From: Anastatus disparis
Taxonomy: Eukaryota; Arthropoda; Insecta; Hymenoptera; Eupelmidae
Assembly (NCBI GenBank): GCA_017163975.1
Contig: JAFFSR010000249.1
Coordinates: 9,076,001-9,140,000, forward strand
Reading direction: 5' to 3'
DNA length: 64,000 bases
Positions 13,290 to 24,879 of the stretch are shown here, piece after piece. Position 1 is the first letter of the stretch. Each line of letters begins with the position of its first letter. Made by a program: the position numbers and the translations under genes. Below the pieces are notes generated by a model that saw nothing but the letters and a program-made list of their open reading frames with translations, made no database searches and had not been told where the DNA came from.

Positions 13290-14740
13290 GAAAAATTTCA
13301 TTGAATGTCAATCGATAAAACCCTGGCTTAAAAAGTTGTGTTACCAAAATAAGACAATACTGGGTGTACGAACATACATACGCGCTAATGGCAAATGTAA
13401 AATGGCTAATAATTGGTCTCATCGTCGTATATCCAACTATAACTTTAAAAAAATGGGAAGTATTAACATAAAAAATAACATAAATATAGTCACGATTGCG
13501 GATGGGTTAATAGAAGTATAATAACTAGAGGCAGAAAACGTCCAAAATACAACTGATGAAAAAAAAAAATAAAAGAATAATAAAAAAAAACAGACGCATC
13601 ACCGAACAAACTAAAAAACATGAACTTTGTTACAATAAATTTTGTGAGGGAAACGGAAGATACTGCTGGAAAGAAAAGGATCTAAATATAGAAAAGTACA
13701 GACCTATATAAACAGTTTTTACAGAAATAAATAAAATTGAAGAAGGAAATGCTAAGAAGATGAAGGCGATGGAAGCTTCGGGTATGCCAGTGCTGCAGTC
13801 AAATAACTATCGTATGATCTACGGAGATATCAACTATATAGGTTCGAATAAGGCATTATTCTATTTTGATAGAGGTATAAGACGGAAACAGGTTTTCACA
13901 AACTCTATGCATTCCTTAAAACGTCAACCACCAGACAAAGATATTGTAATTATAGACGATATTGTATTTACATTAACATGTAAATGTGATTCGTCAAATC
14001 AACATAAAGCAACGTTTCCACATTACAGAGTAACTTGTGCTGCAGGTCTGACATGTCCAGCTAGACTTAGTAGTATGAAAAGAATGCTCTATGCGAGAGA
14101 TAGAAATGCGTCTCCTGATGTAATGGTAACAGCAAGCGCAATGCTTGTTAGGTATTAGTAATAAGATCTTATAGTATGTCATACAGGTTTCTTTGTCAGA
14201 GTTTTGTGATATAAGAAAAATATTGTGTTAAATTTTCAAAAATCTTACTAAATAATATAATGTTATAAAATAGAATAAGTATTGTTTTGTATTGATTTTT
14301 TATTTAAAACACAGAATAATAGAATGTTATGATAATTAAGATAATTTAATATTGTTAAATAAAGCATTGTTAAACTGATGATGATATTGATACATGAATT
14401 TTATAAATATATTTAATATGTTAAGCAATGTACTGGGTTTAGATGGTAATAGGAATTATCCAAACCAGGGTGAAAGTCTGTGTGAGTGTGAGTGCGTATG
14501 ATGGTATGGAGACGTGTTAGGAAGTCTGGCATGGATTCGTGCTGTCAGTTTGTATCAATTTAAGTTAGTGTGGTTGGTGGTTATAGCTGTATTAGATACA
14601 GTGTAGCTAACCAACATTATATTAATCCAGACCTGCAAACAGGAAATATGATTTTCCTCTGCAGGGTTGCGGCGTTCGAGTGTTTTGTTATGTAATAAAA
14701 CTTCTGTGTAATAGCCTGTAATTGTTATATGTAACTTTGG
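13290..14740 (+). other. Downstream segment with an unidentified 132-codon ORF
   Basis: It may be the 3' region of the old LINE or a separate insertion. An ORF at 13760-14158 (MKAMEASGMPVLQ ... VMVTASAMLVRY) has normal composition and a cysteine-rich part (LTCKCDSS...YRVTCAAGLTCPARL). I do not recognise it, and it may be a fragment. Sequence from 14440 to 14740 is less AT-rich, with no open frame, and resembles a LINE 3' UTR leading to an AAAT tail. Confidence 0.35.
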
Positions 14741-14757
14741 AAATAAATAAATAAATA
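14741..14757 (+). repeat. AAAT tail, likely a LINE 3' end
   Basis: AACTTTGGAAATAAATAAATAAAT at 14733-14757 is the short-repeat tail typical of Jockey/CR1-like LINEs. Its owner is probably the old LINE upstream; this was not proven. Confidence 0.5.
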
Positions 14758-15055
14758 ATATCAAGAGGCGCGGTAGCGCCTCAACGGCGAGTTAAGGTAT
14801 ATATACGAAAACGTCGAGGCGCTCCTCTTATACTTTGAATTAGAGAGTTGAAAATTTTAAAATAGATGTTATCAAAATGCAATCATATTTTTTATATATA
14901 AATACAAATAAAATGATAAAGATTTTTTTTATCTTCAATTTAAAAATGTTTCCTTACAATTCGTTCTCTCAATCACAAGAAAACGTAATTTAAAATTTTA
15001 AAGCACCATATTCGCGTTATGAAAATTCTTCTCCGTCGTTTCCAGCCAGCGAAAA
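14758..15055 (+). repeat. GC-hairpin dispersed repeat, copy 1
   Basis: About 300 bp shared with 25617-25930. It starts TATCAAGAGGCGCGGTAGCG with a perfect hairpin GAGGCGC-GGTA-GCGCCTC, followed by AACGTCGAGGCGCTCCTCTT, which can pair with the same arm. It ends GTTTCCAGCCAGCG. It contains no ORF. The type of element is unknown. Confidence 0.8.
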
Positions 15056-15351
15056 TTGTTCAACCGGAAGTGTGTCACACCTTAGTATTGTAAGAGCGCT
15101 ATGAGCGCATTTTTTGTCTGCTACATATATATAGTATAGCAAATCCGTGATTTCGTATATTATATGTCAACCGTGCATTTTAGTTTATTTTTAGGTATAT
15201 TATATTAAAAAAATTGTTAATTTAATATGATTGTTGAAATTGACAGTATTTAAATTATTTGTTAAAATAATTTTTTTTATGTAATAATACTAATTTCAAT
15301 TATCTAAAAGCTAGATTTGAAAATAGAGTTACCAACCGCAGAATAAAATAT

Positions 15352-17392
15352 TTTTCAGCTCTTAAAAGTACTGAAATGAATTGAGTAATTATAATCAAGT
15401 TTATACCTTTTATTTGATTTATCTATTGTTTTTGCTTAAGAAAGTTTTGAAATCAATCAAGCAATCGTCGAGTACTTCTGTATTCAATTCATTCTTTTTA
15501 ATAATATAAAATTCATAAAATCTTCCTTTTTAATAATATAAAAATTATAAAATCATTCCTTTTAATAATATAAATACTATTTTATCTTTATTATTACTTT
15601 TAAAAAAGTATATTTTAAGCGAGTTTAGGTATTGAATAGTATATTATTCTTTAGAACATTTTTTCTAAATATTTTATTTTTTACTACATATATTATATTT
15701 TTTTTTTTATTTTAGCTCTTGAAAGTACTGAAATGAATTGAGTAATTATATCATAAAGTTTGTACCTTTTACTTGATTTATCTATAGTTTTTGCTTAAGA
15801 AAGTTTTGAAATCAATCAAGCAATCGTCGAGTGCTTCTGTATTCAATTCTTTCTTTTTAATAATATTAAATTCATAAAATGTTCAATTTATTTTCTCTTT
15901 GATAGACGAATGTTTGGAAAAACTTTGCCAAATAATTTATGAAAAAAGGGATAATTGAGATGAACATAGCGATGATAGTACACATTAAAATTAAAAAAAC
16001 AAATGATATACCAGATCAACTTTTTATTTTATTTATGAGTGAATATTAATACTTAAACATTGACGAACTATACTTAATCTTAGTGATATGTGATATCTAT
16101 TTTATTTCATTCGTGATGAGAGACTTAATAAAAAATTTCCGAAAAGTTAAAGTTCAACGTTTCGGAAATTTTGTATTTAATATGCTATGATTGAAGATCA
16201 AAATTGTGTAATTTTATTTCTAAAAAATTAGCAAAAGGTTAAATAGGTAAAAAATTGCCATTAGCTTCTAACAACTTATATTTGAGAATTTGATACTATC
16301 AGCTTCAACATTATTTATGCCTTTTTAAAATTTAAGGGAAGATACCCATTTTAATTGTAATACTTTTAATAAAAAAAAATTATGCATTCTCTATCTCATT
16401 ACACTATTTTTTTATTTTCAAGTGCTGTAAAATATATTAAATTTTACTAAATATCTACAGAATAACTTGCCAGGCCCGTGGTTTAATATTTTATGGTGTA
16501 GTTGAAAATTGTAATACAGTAAAGATAAGTGGGAAAAAACTAAGAGAAACGTTGAACTTCAACTTTTCGGAAATTTTTTATTAAGTCTCTCATAACGAAT
16601 AAAATAAAATAGATATCACTAAGATCAAGTATAGTTCTTCAATGTTTAAGTATTAATATTCACTCATAAATGAAATAAAAAGTTGATCTGATATATCGTT
16701 TGTTTTTTTAATTTTAATGTGTACTATCATCGCTATGTTCATCTCAATTATCCCTTTTTTATAAATAATTTGGCAAAGTTTTTCCAAACATTCGTCTATC
16801 AAAGAGAATATAAATTGAACATTTTATGAATTTAATATTATTAAAAAGAAAGAATTGAATACAGAAGCACTCAACGATTGCTTGATTGATTTCAAAACTT
16901 TCTTAAGCAAAAACCATAGATAAATCAAGTAAAAGGGATAAACTTTATGATATAATTACTCAATTCATTTCAGTACTTTCAAGAGCTAAAATTAAAAAAA
17001 ATATATAATATATGTAGTAAAAAATAAAATATTTAGAAAAAATGTTCTAAAGAATACTATACTATTCAATACCTAAACTCGCCTAAAATATACTTTTTTA
17101 ACCTTTAGAGGACGGGGATTTGGGTTTACTGTTTTCTCTCACTTTTCTATAGAAATCGAGTTTTTGTGATGTCTCACATCTCAAAACTAACACATGTAAA
17201 GGGTCGATCATGGGCATGGCTTGTATAGGGGCCATCCCGTCCTCTAAAGGTTAAAAGTAATAATAAAGATAAAATAGTATTTATATTATTAAAAGGAATG
17301 ATTTTATAATTTTTATATTATTAAAAAGGAAGATTTTATGAATTTAATATTATTAAAAAGAATGAATTGAATACAGAAGTACTCGACGATTG
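15352..17392. repeat. Large palindrome with an internal direct duplication
   Basis: From 15462 to 17392 the sequence folds back on itself about a centre near 16430. CAATCGTCGAGTACTTCTGT at 15462 pairs with ACAGAAGTACTCGACGATTG at 17373-17392, and pairing runs in to about 16200/16545. A segment of about 150 bp (AGCTCTTAAAAGTACTGAAA...) is also repeated directly at 15356 and 15714. The right arm carries a MITE at 17102-17250 that the left arm lacks. A transcript would form a hairpin of several hundred base pairs. Confidence 0.92.
17102..17250. mobile_element. piggyBac-type MITE (TTAA target)
   Basis: The 149-bp insert has inverted ends CCTTTAGAGGACGGG / CCCGTCCTCTAAAGG flanked by TTAA (17098-17101 and 17251-17254). 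The matching place in the left palindrome arm (about 15600) is an empty site with a single TTAA, so both insertion and target duplication are proven from the window itself. TTAA and CCT ends are the marks of piggyBac transposition. Confidence 0.93.
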
Positions 17393-17579
17393 TTTTAAAT
17401 TTACTTGTAACAAATTGTTTCTATGCTTAAAGTGATGTTTCATGTTTTCAAAATAATATATTCTTCTACAGAAAATTATTTTTTAGGCTTGAAAAATTCA
17501 GATATATTTTTAAAGAAAAATAATATTTATTCAATAAATAGTTACTTCTATGTAGTACGCAGAAATGAATTAATACGCA

Positions 17580-18315
17580 ATATTTTTTATATGCATTAAC
17601 ATATTTTATTGAAGGAAAAAATTTTATTTTAATTATTTAATATAACTTTTATTTTGACATTACGAGATATAAATTTAAAATAAGATTAATAATTTCCAGT
17701 GTGAGATATTGTTAAGTTTAAGAAATATCTTATGTATGTTGAGATATATTTTATTGATATTTGAAAATTTTATTTTCACTGACAGAATAAATGATATCGA
17801 TAAAAAAAATATTTCACCGATCACCCGAAAGAATATATTCGATACAATAAAATTCTTTTCGTTACTCATAAATTTTTTTCCAGTGTAGCTATTAGATCAA
17901 GTAACGTTTTTGTATCATCTGTCTTTTATTCTTATCATGGAGAGACAAGGACAGAATTAGGTTCAAGTAACAACCGGTACTTGAGTTAGGTCTATGAACA
18001 GGAGCCTAAGATCGTCTATGATAATAAAAATTTATATGGTTGGAATATATATTCATAATAGATTAAATTACAAATATTATTTTCTTCATTAAGAAATAAT
18101 AAGTTGATTAATAAAATCATCTCTTATTTATTTTTTAATTTATTTTCAATTTTAATAAATTTTATTAAAAACGAAGCAATTTATTTTAATATATTTTAGC
18201 AATGAAAATAACACTTTTAATTTATTTAGAAATAATACTTTCAATCATATTTAAATAATGAAAATAATTTCAATTTATAAAATTTATAGTGAAACATTAA
18301 ATATTTTCATCTTAC
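17580..18315 (-). repeat. Segmental duplication, copy 1 (intron side of the cysteine-rich exon)
   Basis: 17580-18045 matches 49430-49852 and 18046-18315 matches 54204-54478 in the same order and orientation, with many substitutions. In this copy the two halves are continuous. On the minus strand this DNA follows the exon at 18316-18545 through a GTAAGA splice donor, so it is probably intron. Confidence 0.88.
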
Positions 18316-18545
18316 CTGCCAGAAATAAAACGTTGGCTCTCGAATAATCGCCTTTGTGACTTGAAGGATTACAATGAAGTTGACAGTGGTGATTTTGAAG
18401 GAAGTAAAATCCGTTATTATCAAAGTCCTTACAATCGTCCGGCACAAAAGACACAAGAGTATCTTTTTTTTGTTTTTTCCTAATACATCGACTTTGTTCC
18501 AGATGCTTCTCGGGTTTGCGCACGCCGTATTCGCAAAATTTATAT
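18316..18545 (-). pseudogene. Cysteine-rich exon, copy 1, broken at its 5' end
   Basis: On the minus strand this reads FCEYGVRKPEKHLEQSRCIR, then DTLVSFVPDDCKDFDNNGFY, NHHCQLHCNPSSHKGDYSRA and NVLFLAG, ending exactly at a consensus donor (CAG|GTAAGA, 18311-18318). A second copy at 56398-56641 keeps all the cysteines and differs mostly by conservative changes, so both descend from a real coding exon. Five or six cysteines suggest a secreted or extracellular domain; I do not recognise the family. Upstream of FCEYGVR the sequence runs into the inverted duplication 18503-19799 instead of a splice acceptor, so this copy has lost its 5' boundary. Confidence 0.72.
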
Positions 18546-19799
18546 ATGTGGGTCAATCCATGTCAAACGGATAATGGCTCTGTCCAAAATTGTAGATCAC
18601 CAAAAAAATCGTGTATGGGCTCAAAATTTTCGTCTTACACTCTACTTTTTTTTGCAATGTGGCGATTTCGAAAAATCCAATATGGTGGCTTAAACCTAGA
18701 GATTTCATAAAAAATTTTCTAAAATTGATTTTAATTCATTAAACTGTGATTATACGTATTTTTATATCAGAAATCAATTCAGTGTTCAATTTCACATAGG
18801 AATATAGTATTGCACTCGAGGTAAAAAAAATGTACAATGTCATCGGAAGGTCATATCGGGAAATAATAGTTATTTCTCGAATTACTCATTGATCAATGTT
18901 GATTAGTGAGGAAATGAAGATACTGATAGATAACTCGAGTCACTGAATGCAAATCTGATGTCCGCTTAACCCTACAAGATCTCCATCAAAGTCATTTGAA
19001 GGTCAAATAGCGAATATCTTTATTATTTGATAAGATTAGGACACCTTCAAATTTTACATGTCGCTGAATCCGAATCCGGGGTCTGTTGGAGTGTCAAACG
19101 ACGTAATTACGTAAAAATTAATTAAATATTGACTAACAGAAAATTTTTGTTCTCCAAATAACCATAGTTTGAAACGAATTTTCTGTAATCACGTCGTTTG
19201 ACACTTCAACGGGCCCCGGATTTGGATCCAGCATAACGTAAAACTTATAGGTGTCTTAATAATAAAAGATATTTGCGATTTGTCCTATAAATGACCTTGA
19301 TGGAGACCTGGTAGGGTTAAGCGGATATCAGATTTGGATTCAGTGACTCGAGTTACCTACCAGTATCTTCATTTCCTCACTAATCAACATTGATCAATGA
19401 GTAATTCGAGAAATAACTATTGTCTCCCGATATGACCTTCAGATGATATTGTAAAATTTTTTTACCTCAAGTGCAATACTATATTCCCATGTAAAATTGA
19501 GCGCTGAATTGATTTCTGATATAAAAAATATGTCGAATCAGATTTGAATAAAATAAAAACAATTTTTGAAAATTTTTTTATGAAATCTCTAGGTTTGAGT
19601 CGCCATATTAGGGCCGCCATTTTGGATTTTTCGAAATCGCCACATTGCAAAAAAAAGTAGAGTGTAAGACGAAAATTTTGAGCCCATACACGATTTTTTT
19701 GGTGATCTACAATTTTGGACAGAGCCATTATCCGTTTGACATAGATTGACCCACATATATAAATTATGCAAATACGGCGTGCGCAAATCCGAGAAGCAT
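18503..19799. repeat. Foldback (inverted duplication) that includes part of an exon
   Basis: ATGCTTCTCGGGTTTGCGCA at 18503 pairs with TGCGCAAATCCGAGAAGCAT at 19780-19799, and pairing continues inward for about 600 bp per arm (centre near 19150). The outer 40-60 bp of each arm are exon sequence (EYGVRKPEKH), so the event captured host coding DNA. The arms have diverged modestly. No ORF of transposase type is present. Confidence 0.9.
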
Positions 19800-20164
19800 A
19801 ATTTATACATTTCAAAATTTCTTACAAATGAAGTTTTGTATTATAGCTTATGAGATACTTTATAGCAAAAATAACAAAAATGCTTTGTAAAAATAACTAT
19901 TTGAATAATATTAGATTTGTAATGATAATTATAATTCTTCAAGTTAAAAAATAAGAAATTTTTTATTTTTTTGTTTTTTCTTTTTTTTAATTGTATAAAT
20001 AACAATCTGTTATAATTTATAGATTCTTATAATTGTTTAAAAATAAAGTGAATATATAAGTGAATATTCATTCACTTCCCTCCCGGCTTAAGATGATTGC
20101 GCAGGTGACAACTAAGCAATATAAAGAAAAATTTTCTAAATTCTCATTTTAAAATTTTTACTTA

Positions 20165-20560
20165 ATACATTAGATGTGGCTATATTTATTTATTTATCTA
20201 TTTATTAAACCATAAAAAAAATCCTATACGAAGTATAGGTTACAATGAAAATCTTTACAGAGGCAAAACTAGTTTACCTAAACGTAAGTTTAGTACAAAA
20301 TCAAAATAGCTAAATACATAAAAAAAAGTCAAAACTAATTAAAAATATATAAATTATAGTTATTAATAATATGTGATGCAACCTCTCTCCCTATTCCAAG
20401 AACAATTTATTATTTATTTAGATGATTTTTAGAGTATTCTTTTATCGAAATGCGTTAACCATTTTGGTCTTTTTGGGTGTTTGCGCACGCATCTTCCAGT
20501 ATCGTACGGTTTCAGGGCCGTACATACTCGGGCGCTCACAGTGATTATATTTAACATTAA
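20165..20560 (-). mobile_element. 3' end of a minus-strand LINE, 5'-truncated
   Basis: On the minus strand the segment ends in TGGTTTAATAAATAGATAAA followed by further AAAT-type units (20172-20212), a LINE 3' tail. The TTATTAAACCA junction also occurs at the right edge of the window (63467). No coding part remains. The hairpin GTACGG...CCGTAC near 20497-20523 may belong to it. Confidence 0.5.
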
Positions 20561-21891
20561 ATATTATCCACTTATGATAATGATTTTCTTATGATTCGTA
20601 TAGAATTATTTTTTTTTCTTTTTAAATTTTTCTGTATGTACAAATTATTGTAATTTATTTTGCCATTTTTTTAAAAGCTACAAGTTTTAAGAATATAATA
20701 AGAGATCTTACATGAGTAAAAAGTAACTTTATTAGTAAGTTATTATTTCAATTTCTCAAAAATGTTCTGCTTTTGTCTGTAATTTGTGTAGTACTTTAAC
20801 ATAAATCTGATTAAAACGTCAACTAATCAATTGTAATTTTTGTCATTATTTTGACAAATATGTTCTCTAAATAATTTTAGAGTTTAGAATGAAAATTAAA
20901 CTACGTTCTCTCATTCTACATAGAACTTATAATAAAGTTCATTATTTCTTTTTTTCCTTTACAAACAAATTTTTTTTTCAAGTCTCGATAAAGACTTTTT
21001 TTATGATAGTTTTCTTTTTATTCTTGCAATACATTTTCTAAATAAGTTTAGAAGTTCAAATATTCATTTGAATATTGATTTATGTTGCATTTGGATAAAA
21101 GTATGTAGCTTTCCCCTTTTTTTTTGTTTTAAAAAAATTTTTTTTTTTTGTGTGCCTTAAATTCAGAGACAAAAGTAGTTGATTTATAAGTAAAAATATA
21201 AGACAAAATATACATTTATAAGTTTAATGATAACTAAATGTTAGATTTCTTTTACAAGATGTTTCTTTTGAATGAAAAATAAAGATGAAAGTTTAGATAA
21301 AAAGATTGATATAAATAAAATTTCAAAGTTTAAATATTATAATACAATATACGTTTTATAAATAGATAATGTATATAATGATTTCACATATTTTATTAAA
21401 TTATTAACTAACCTATTGATTTAAATTAATTGATTTAAATTTCTTAATATAGATTCCATTCATTGTTGATCAAATCAATTGATTTAGATGTAAATATTTC
21501 TTATTATTTAAGTCGATTGATTTGAGTTGATAGACTTCTTCAATCGAAAATCTGTGAAATTACAAGCCACATTTTGGAAACTTACAGATTTTTCATATTT
21601 TATAAAAATTGTTTATCAATGAAAAATTTATAATATGTATAAATAGGTATATATACCAATAGATGAATGAATTAGCACGTAACTAGAGAAGATTACAGGA
21701 AATAAAAAATCTTTAACATTTTTAAATATTCCTGATAAAGAGAAAAAGATGTTAGATTTTTTTCTAAAATATTTATAATTTTTTTTCATGATATAAAAAT
21801 AAGGATCAAATATGGTTCTCATTTGTTTGATCTTATTCGGTATTTTTAATGATAAAATATCAGTGTATTTAAATATATTATTATCAATTTT
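20561..21891. other. AT-rich DNA downstream of the Gag-like ORF
   Basis: No gene, and no pol-type reading frame on the minus strand where one would be expected after the Gag-like ORF. Four runs of TTGATTTAAAT or similar around 21415-21540 form a small degenerate repeat. Confidence 0.4.
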
Positions 21892-23217
21892 TTAACTGAT
21901 CATATCTTGTTGGTTAAGTGTAAGTGTAATATAGTTGATAGGTATTTTAAAACACATTTTATTATCTAATTGATCTTGTTTTATTTCGATGATATTAGTT
22001 TGTTCGATATTTTTATCAAATATTATTTTATATTGATTTTTATTTAAATTATTAAAGCTTATTTGTATTTTCAAAAATTTATTATTTTCGTCCAGAAAAT
22101 TATCTTTGTAATTTATGAGTATTTCAGATATATTAATTTTGGTAGTGAGTTTGGCTTCACTTTCACATACTTGTATTAATTCATTTAGAGCTGGTATCCT
22201 TATATCATTTAGATTATTTTGTTTCGATATATGACTTTCAATTGCATAAAATTTTTCTGTTAATGTAATATTATGAACATTGAATATGTTACTTTCGTTA
22301 TAGATTATTAGTTCTTTTTCGATAAAACAATATTTTTTTATTACTTGAGGATTATTCAGTCCTGTTATCAAATTTTCGGTAGTATTTTCATATTTTACGC
22401 AATTATGTATTATGTATTTTTTAAATTCATTTTGTTTGAAATCATTTGTGAGCAATTTTTCATTTTCTACGCAACTTATTATTTTTGTATCATTTTTTAT
22501 AGTTGGAACAAATAAATGCACTATTTCGAAATCTTTTAAAATTTGGTGTATTATAATTTGATTACTCTGTAATTTTTCGGTTTTGTCAGATTCAATTAGA
22601 GCGCATTCAAATTCTTCTGTTTTTATAAAATTAATATGAAATTTATTATATTTCACTTTATTAGTGATTTTATTGATTAATAAAGTAGTTTCAGCTTGAA
22701 AATTTTCTTGATTTTTTTCCATGTCTATTTTTTTGTTATCCTCTTTTTCATTAATTTCAGCATTTTTTATGTCAAAAAGTGTGAGTGTTTTATCATCAAT
22801 AATTGAATCGTCCAATATATGTGATTTAGGTTCTGTGGTTTTATGTGATATAGTTTTTTGTTCGTTACAGGATGTATTATTATATAACTCTGCATGTGAA
22901 TCATATAATTTCTCGCAATTTTCTCTCGTATGACCTTTTATTTGAAAAAATAAGCAAAAATTTTTGTTTTCAGAGAAATTGTTTTGATATATAATATTTA
23001 ATATTTTTATGAAGTCATCTATGTTGTTAATTTCTGCAGAATTAATAAAAGAGCTAATGTAACCTTTTAGTTTCGATTTTGCAGTCAGAAGAAGTTTTAT
23101 TTTGTCTTGTGCTAAGCTTCTTGCTAATTTCATTTTATCAATATATTCTTCAGGTAATATATTTTTACCATCGAATTCTGGTAAAAGCTCAAACAAATAA
23201 TCATCATCATAATCCAT
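21892..23217 (-). CDS. Gag-like protein of an LTR retroelement, 441 aa, uninterrupted
   Basis: It starts at ATG 23217 (MDYDDDYLFELLPEFDGKNI) and runs 441 codons without a stop in an AT-rich setting. Residues about 10-100 resemble the capsid N-terminal part of Ty3/Gypsy-type Gag (LPEFDGKNILPEEYID...). At about 107-120 is a zinc-knuckle relic, CLFFQIKGHTRENC, which fits CX2CX4HX4C except that the second cysteine is phenylalanine. The remaining roughly 320 residues are polar and rich in N, K, E and I; I cannot assign protease or RT motifs to them. Upstream, at 25589, begins an LTR of the family found alone at 54479-56396, so this is the gag end of that element. Pol and the 3' LTR are not visible. 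It may be a remnant or a retained gene. Confidence 0.6.
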   Translation of the reverse strand: MDYDDDYLFELLPEFDGKNILPEEYIDKMKLARSLAQDKIKLLLTAKSKLKGYISSFINSAEINNIDDFIKILNIIYQNNFSENKNFCLFFQIKGHTRENCEKLYDSHAELYNNTSCNEQKTISHKTTEPKSHILDDSIIDDKTLTLFDIKNAEINEKEDNKKIDMEKNQENFQAETTLLINKITNKVKYNKFHINFIKTEEFECALIESDKTEKLQSNQIIIHQILKDFEIVHLFVPTIKNDTKIISCVENEKLLTNDFKQNEFKKYIIHNCVKYENTTENLITGLNNPQVIKKYCFIEKELIIYNESNIFNVHNITLTEKFYAIESHISKQNNLNDIRIPALNELIQVCESEAKLTTKINISEILINYKDNFLDENNKFLKIQISFNNLNKNQYKIIFDKNIEQTNIIEIKQDQLDNKMCFKIPINYITLTLNQQDMIS

Positions 23218-24159
23218 TATGATATTTATATCTTAATTATTTTGTAAAGGGAATCTCATATGTTCCATTAAGATATTACAAAGTAAATGTGTAATATGAT
23301 GTTAATATGCAAATGTTTTTTTAGATACTTTTATTATTTATCAATATTAAGCGATCCATGTTGTATCAATAATGTTTAAATGATCTTGTTGATATATAGC
23401 CTGAACTCGTTATTAATTATAAAAATTGTTATGAATATTGCTGATCGTGTTTTTTTTACACTGTTTACAATTACGTTTTTAAACATATATATTTAAAATA
23501 CTTTGAATCTTATTTAATAAATTCTTTTGACACTGACTGACTATTCTTGCATAAAAACCAAGAATATTGCTGATTTGTGTTTTGAATTTTTATATTGACC
23601 TACTGCTGTTGTTAATATACGAAAACCGTATCGTAAAAGAAAAAATTTTTGCTGAGTTTGTAATTTTACAAGTTCGATACGCTTTGTAATATTTTGATGA
23701 TTATTGTCTGCTTCTTTTGCAGTTTGTTTATTTTAATATTTTTTACTATACTATTATCTTTAATTATAAATTATTAATATTGATAATGTATCAAATTTGA
23801 ATTGAATTTAGTAATATAGATTGGATTATTGTTAATTAATTAAAGAAATCGTAATAAATTTAATAATGCTATTTTAACTCTATAATGTGTATTGTTATGA
23901 AACTTAAATAGTTTACTAGTATACTGTTAATATTAATAATTATTAGTTTAATAACAAAAATTTATAGTATTTTCTTAACTTAATATTGCTTAATAGCAAT
24001 TTTTGTTGACCGTGAATTTTAGTATATTTTAAATGTGTCACTTTTGTTGATTTAGTTTTTCACTTATGTAGTACTTTTGAATTTTTTTTTATTTATGCAT
24101 TGATACATAGATTATATTTATGTATTTAATATATTTGTACTTGTATTTTACTTTAAAGT
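23218..24159. other. AT-rich leader between Gag-like ORF and low-complexity tract
   Basis: No ORF. It is probably the untranslated leader of the minus-strand LTR element, or decayed DNA. I found no clear primer-binding site. Confidence 0.35.
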
Positions 24160-24840
24160 ATGAATAGCACTTTGTTTATATTTTGTTTCAATGATTATTA
24201 TTTGCACTTTTATTTCAATATATTTCAATTCAATTTTTCTTTTTTATTTGTTTCATATATTATTTTTATTTATTTATCTATGCACTTTGTATTTAATTTT
24301 TCAATACTTATTTATCCAGTAATTTATTTATTTCAGATAGCACTTTCTTTATTTGCGTTTAATATTTTATTTATTTATTTATTTATGCACTTTTATTTGA
24401 TTTATCAATATTCTCTATGAGCTTATATTTTATTATATTATTTATTTTATTTACTTGATATGATATGCGCTTTGAATATATTTATTTATTAATTCGATAT
24501 ATTTATCTCTTTATTTGATTGAACTTGTATATTGTATTTTATTTTTATTTTATTTAGATTATTTATATGCACTTTGTATATTTTATTCCATTTATTTAAT
24601 TTCACTTTATTTTATGTTTGCACATTATATTTTATTTCATTTATCTATATTCACTTTATATATTTTATTTTATTTATGTATTTTCACTCTATATCATTCA
24701 TTTTATATATTTGCACTTTATATTTTATTTCATTTATATATTTTTACTTCATGTATTATATTTTATTTATGTATTTTCACTTTATATGATTTATTTTATT
24801 ACACTTTATTATGCTTTTGAATTTATTTAATTGTTATGTT
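24160..24840. repeat. Degenerate T-rich tandem repeat
   Basis: A run of units of roughly 30 bp like CACTTTATATTTTATTTCAT followed by TTATCTATT, repeated many times with variation. The three overlapping plus-strand ORFs here (F, Y, I and L only) are products of this composition. It lies between the LTR and the Gag-like ORF. Confidence 0.85.
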
Positions 24841-24879
24841 GTTGTTATGAGGAAAATATATTTTATTAAATAAAAGAAT

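Noticed and set aside
18374..18710. Plus-strand ORFs over the 18.3-18.7 kb exon
   Set aside because: Antisense of the conserved minus-strand exon and of a foldback arm; the copy at 56.4 kb supports the minus frame.
20497..20523. GTACGG...CCGTAC hairpin as a regulatory site
   Set aside because: Short, and more simply part of a LINE 3' fragment.
24160..24830. Three hydrophobic plus-strand ORFs resembling membrane proteins
   Set aside because: Only F, Y, I, L and a few other residues; they arise from a degenerate TTTATTT repeat, in several frames at once.
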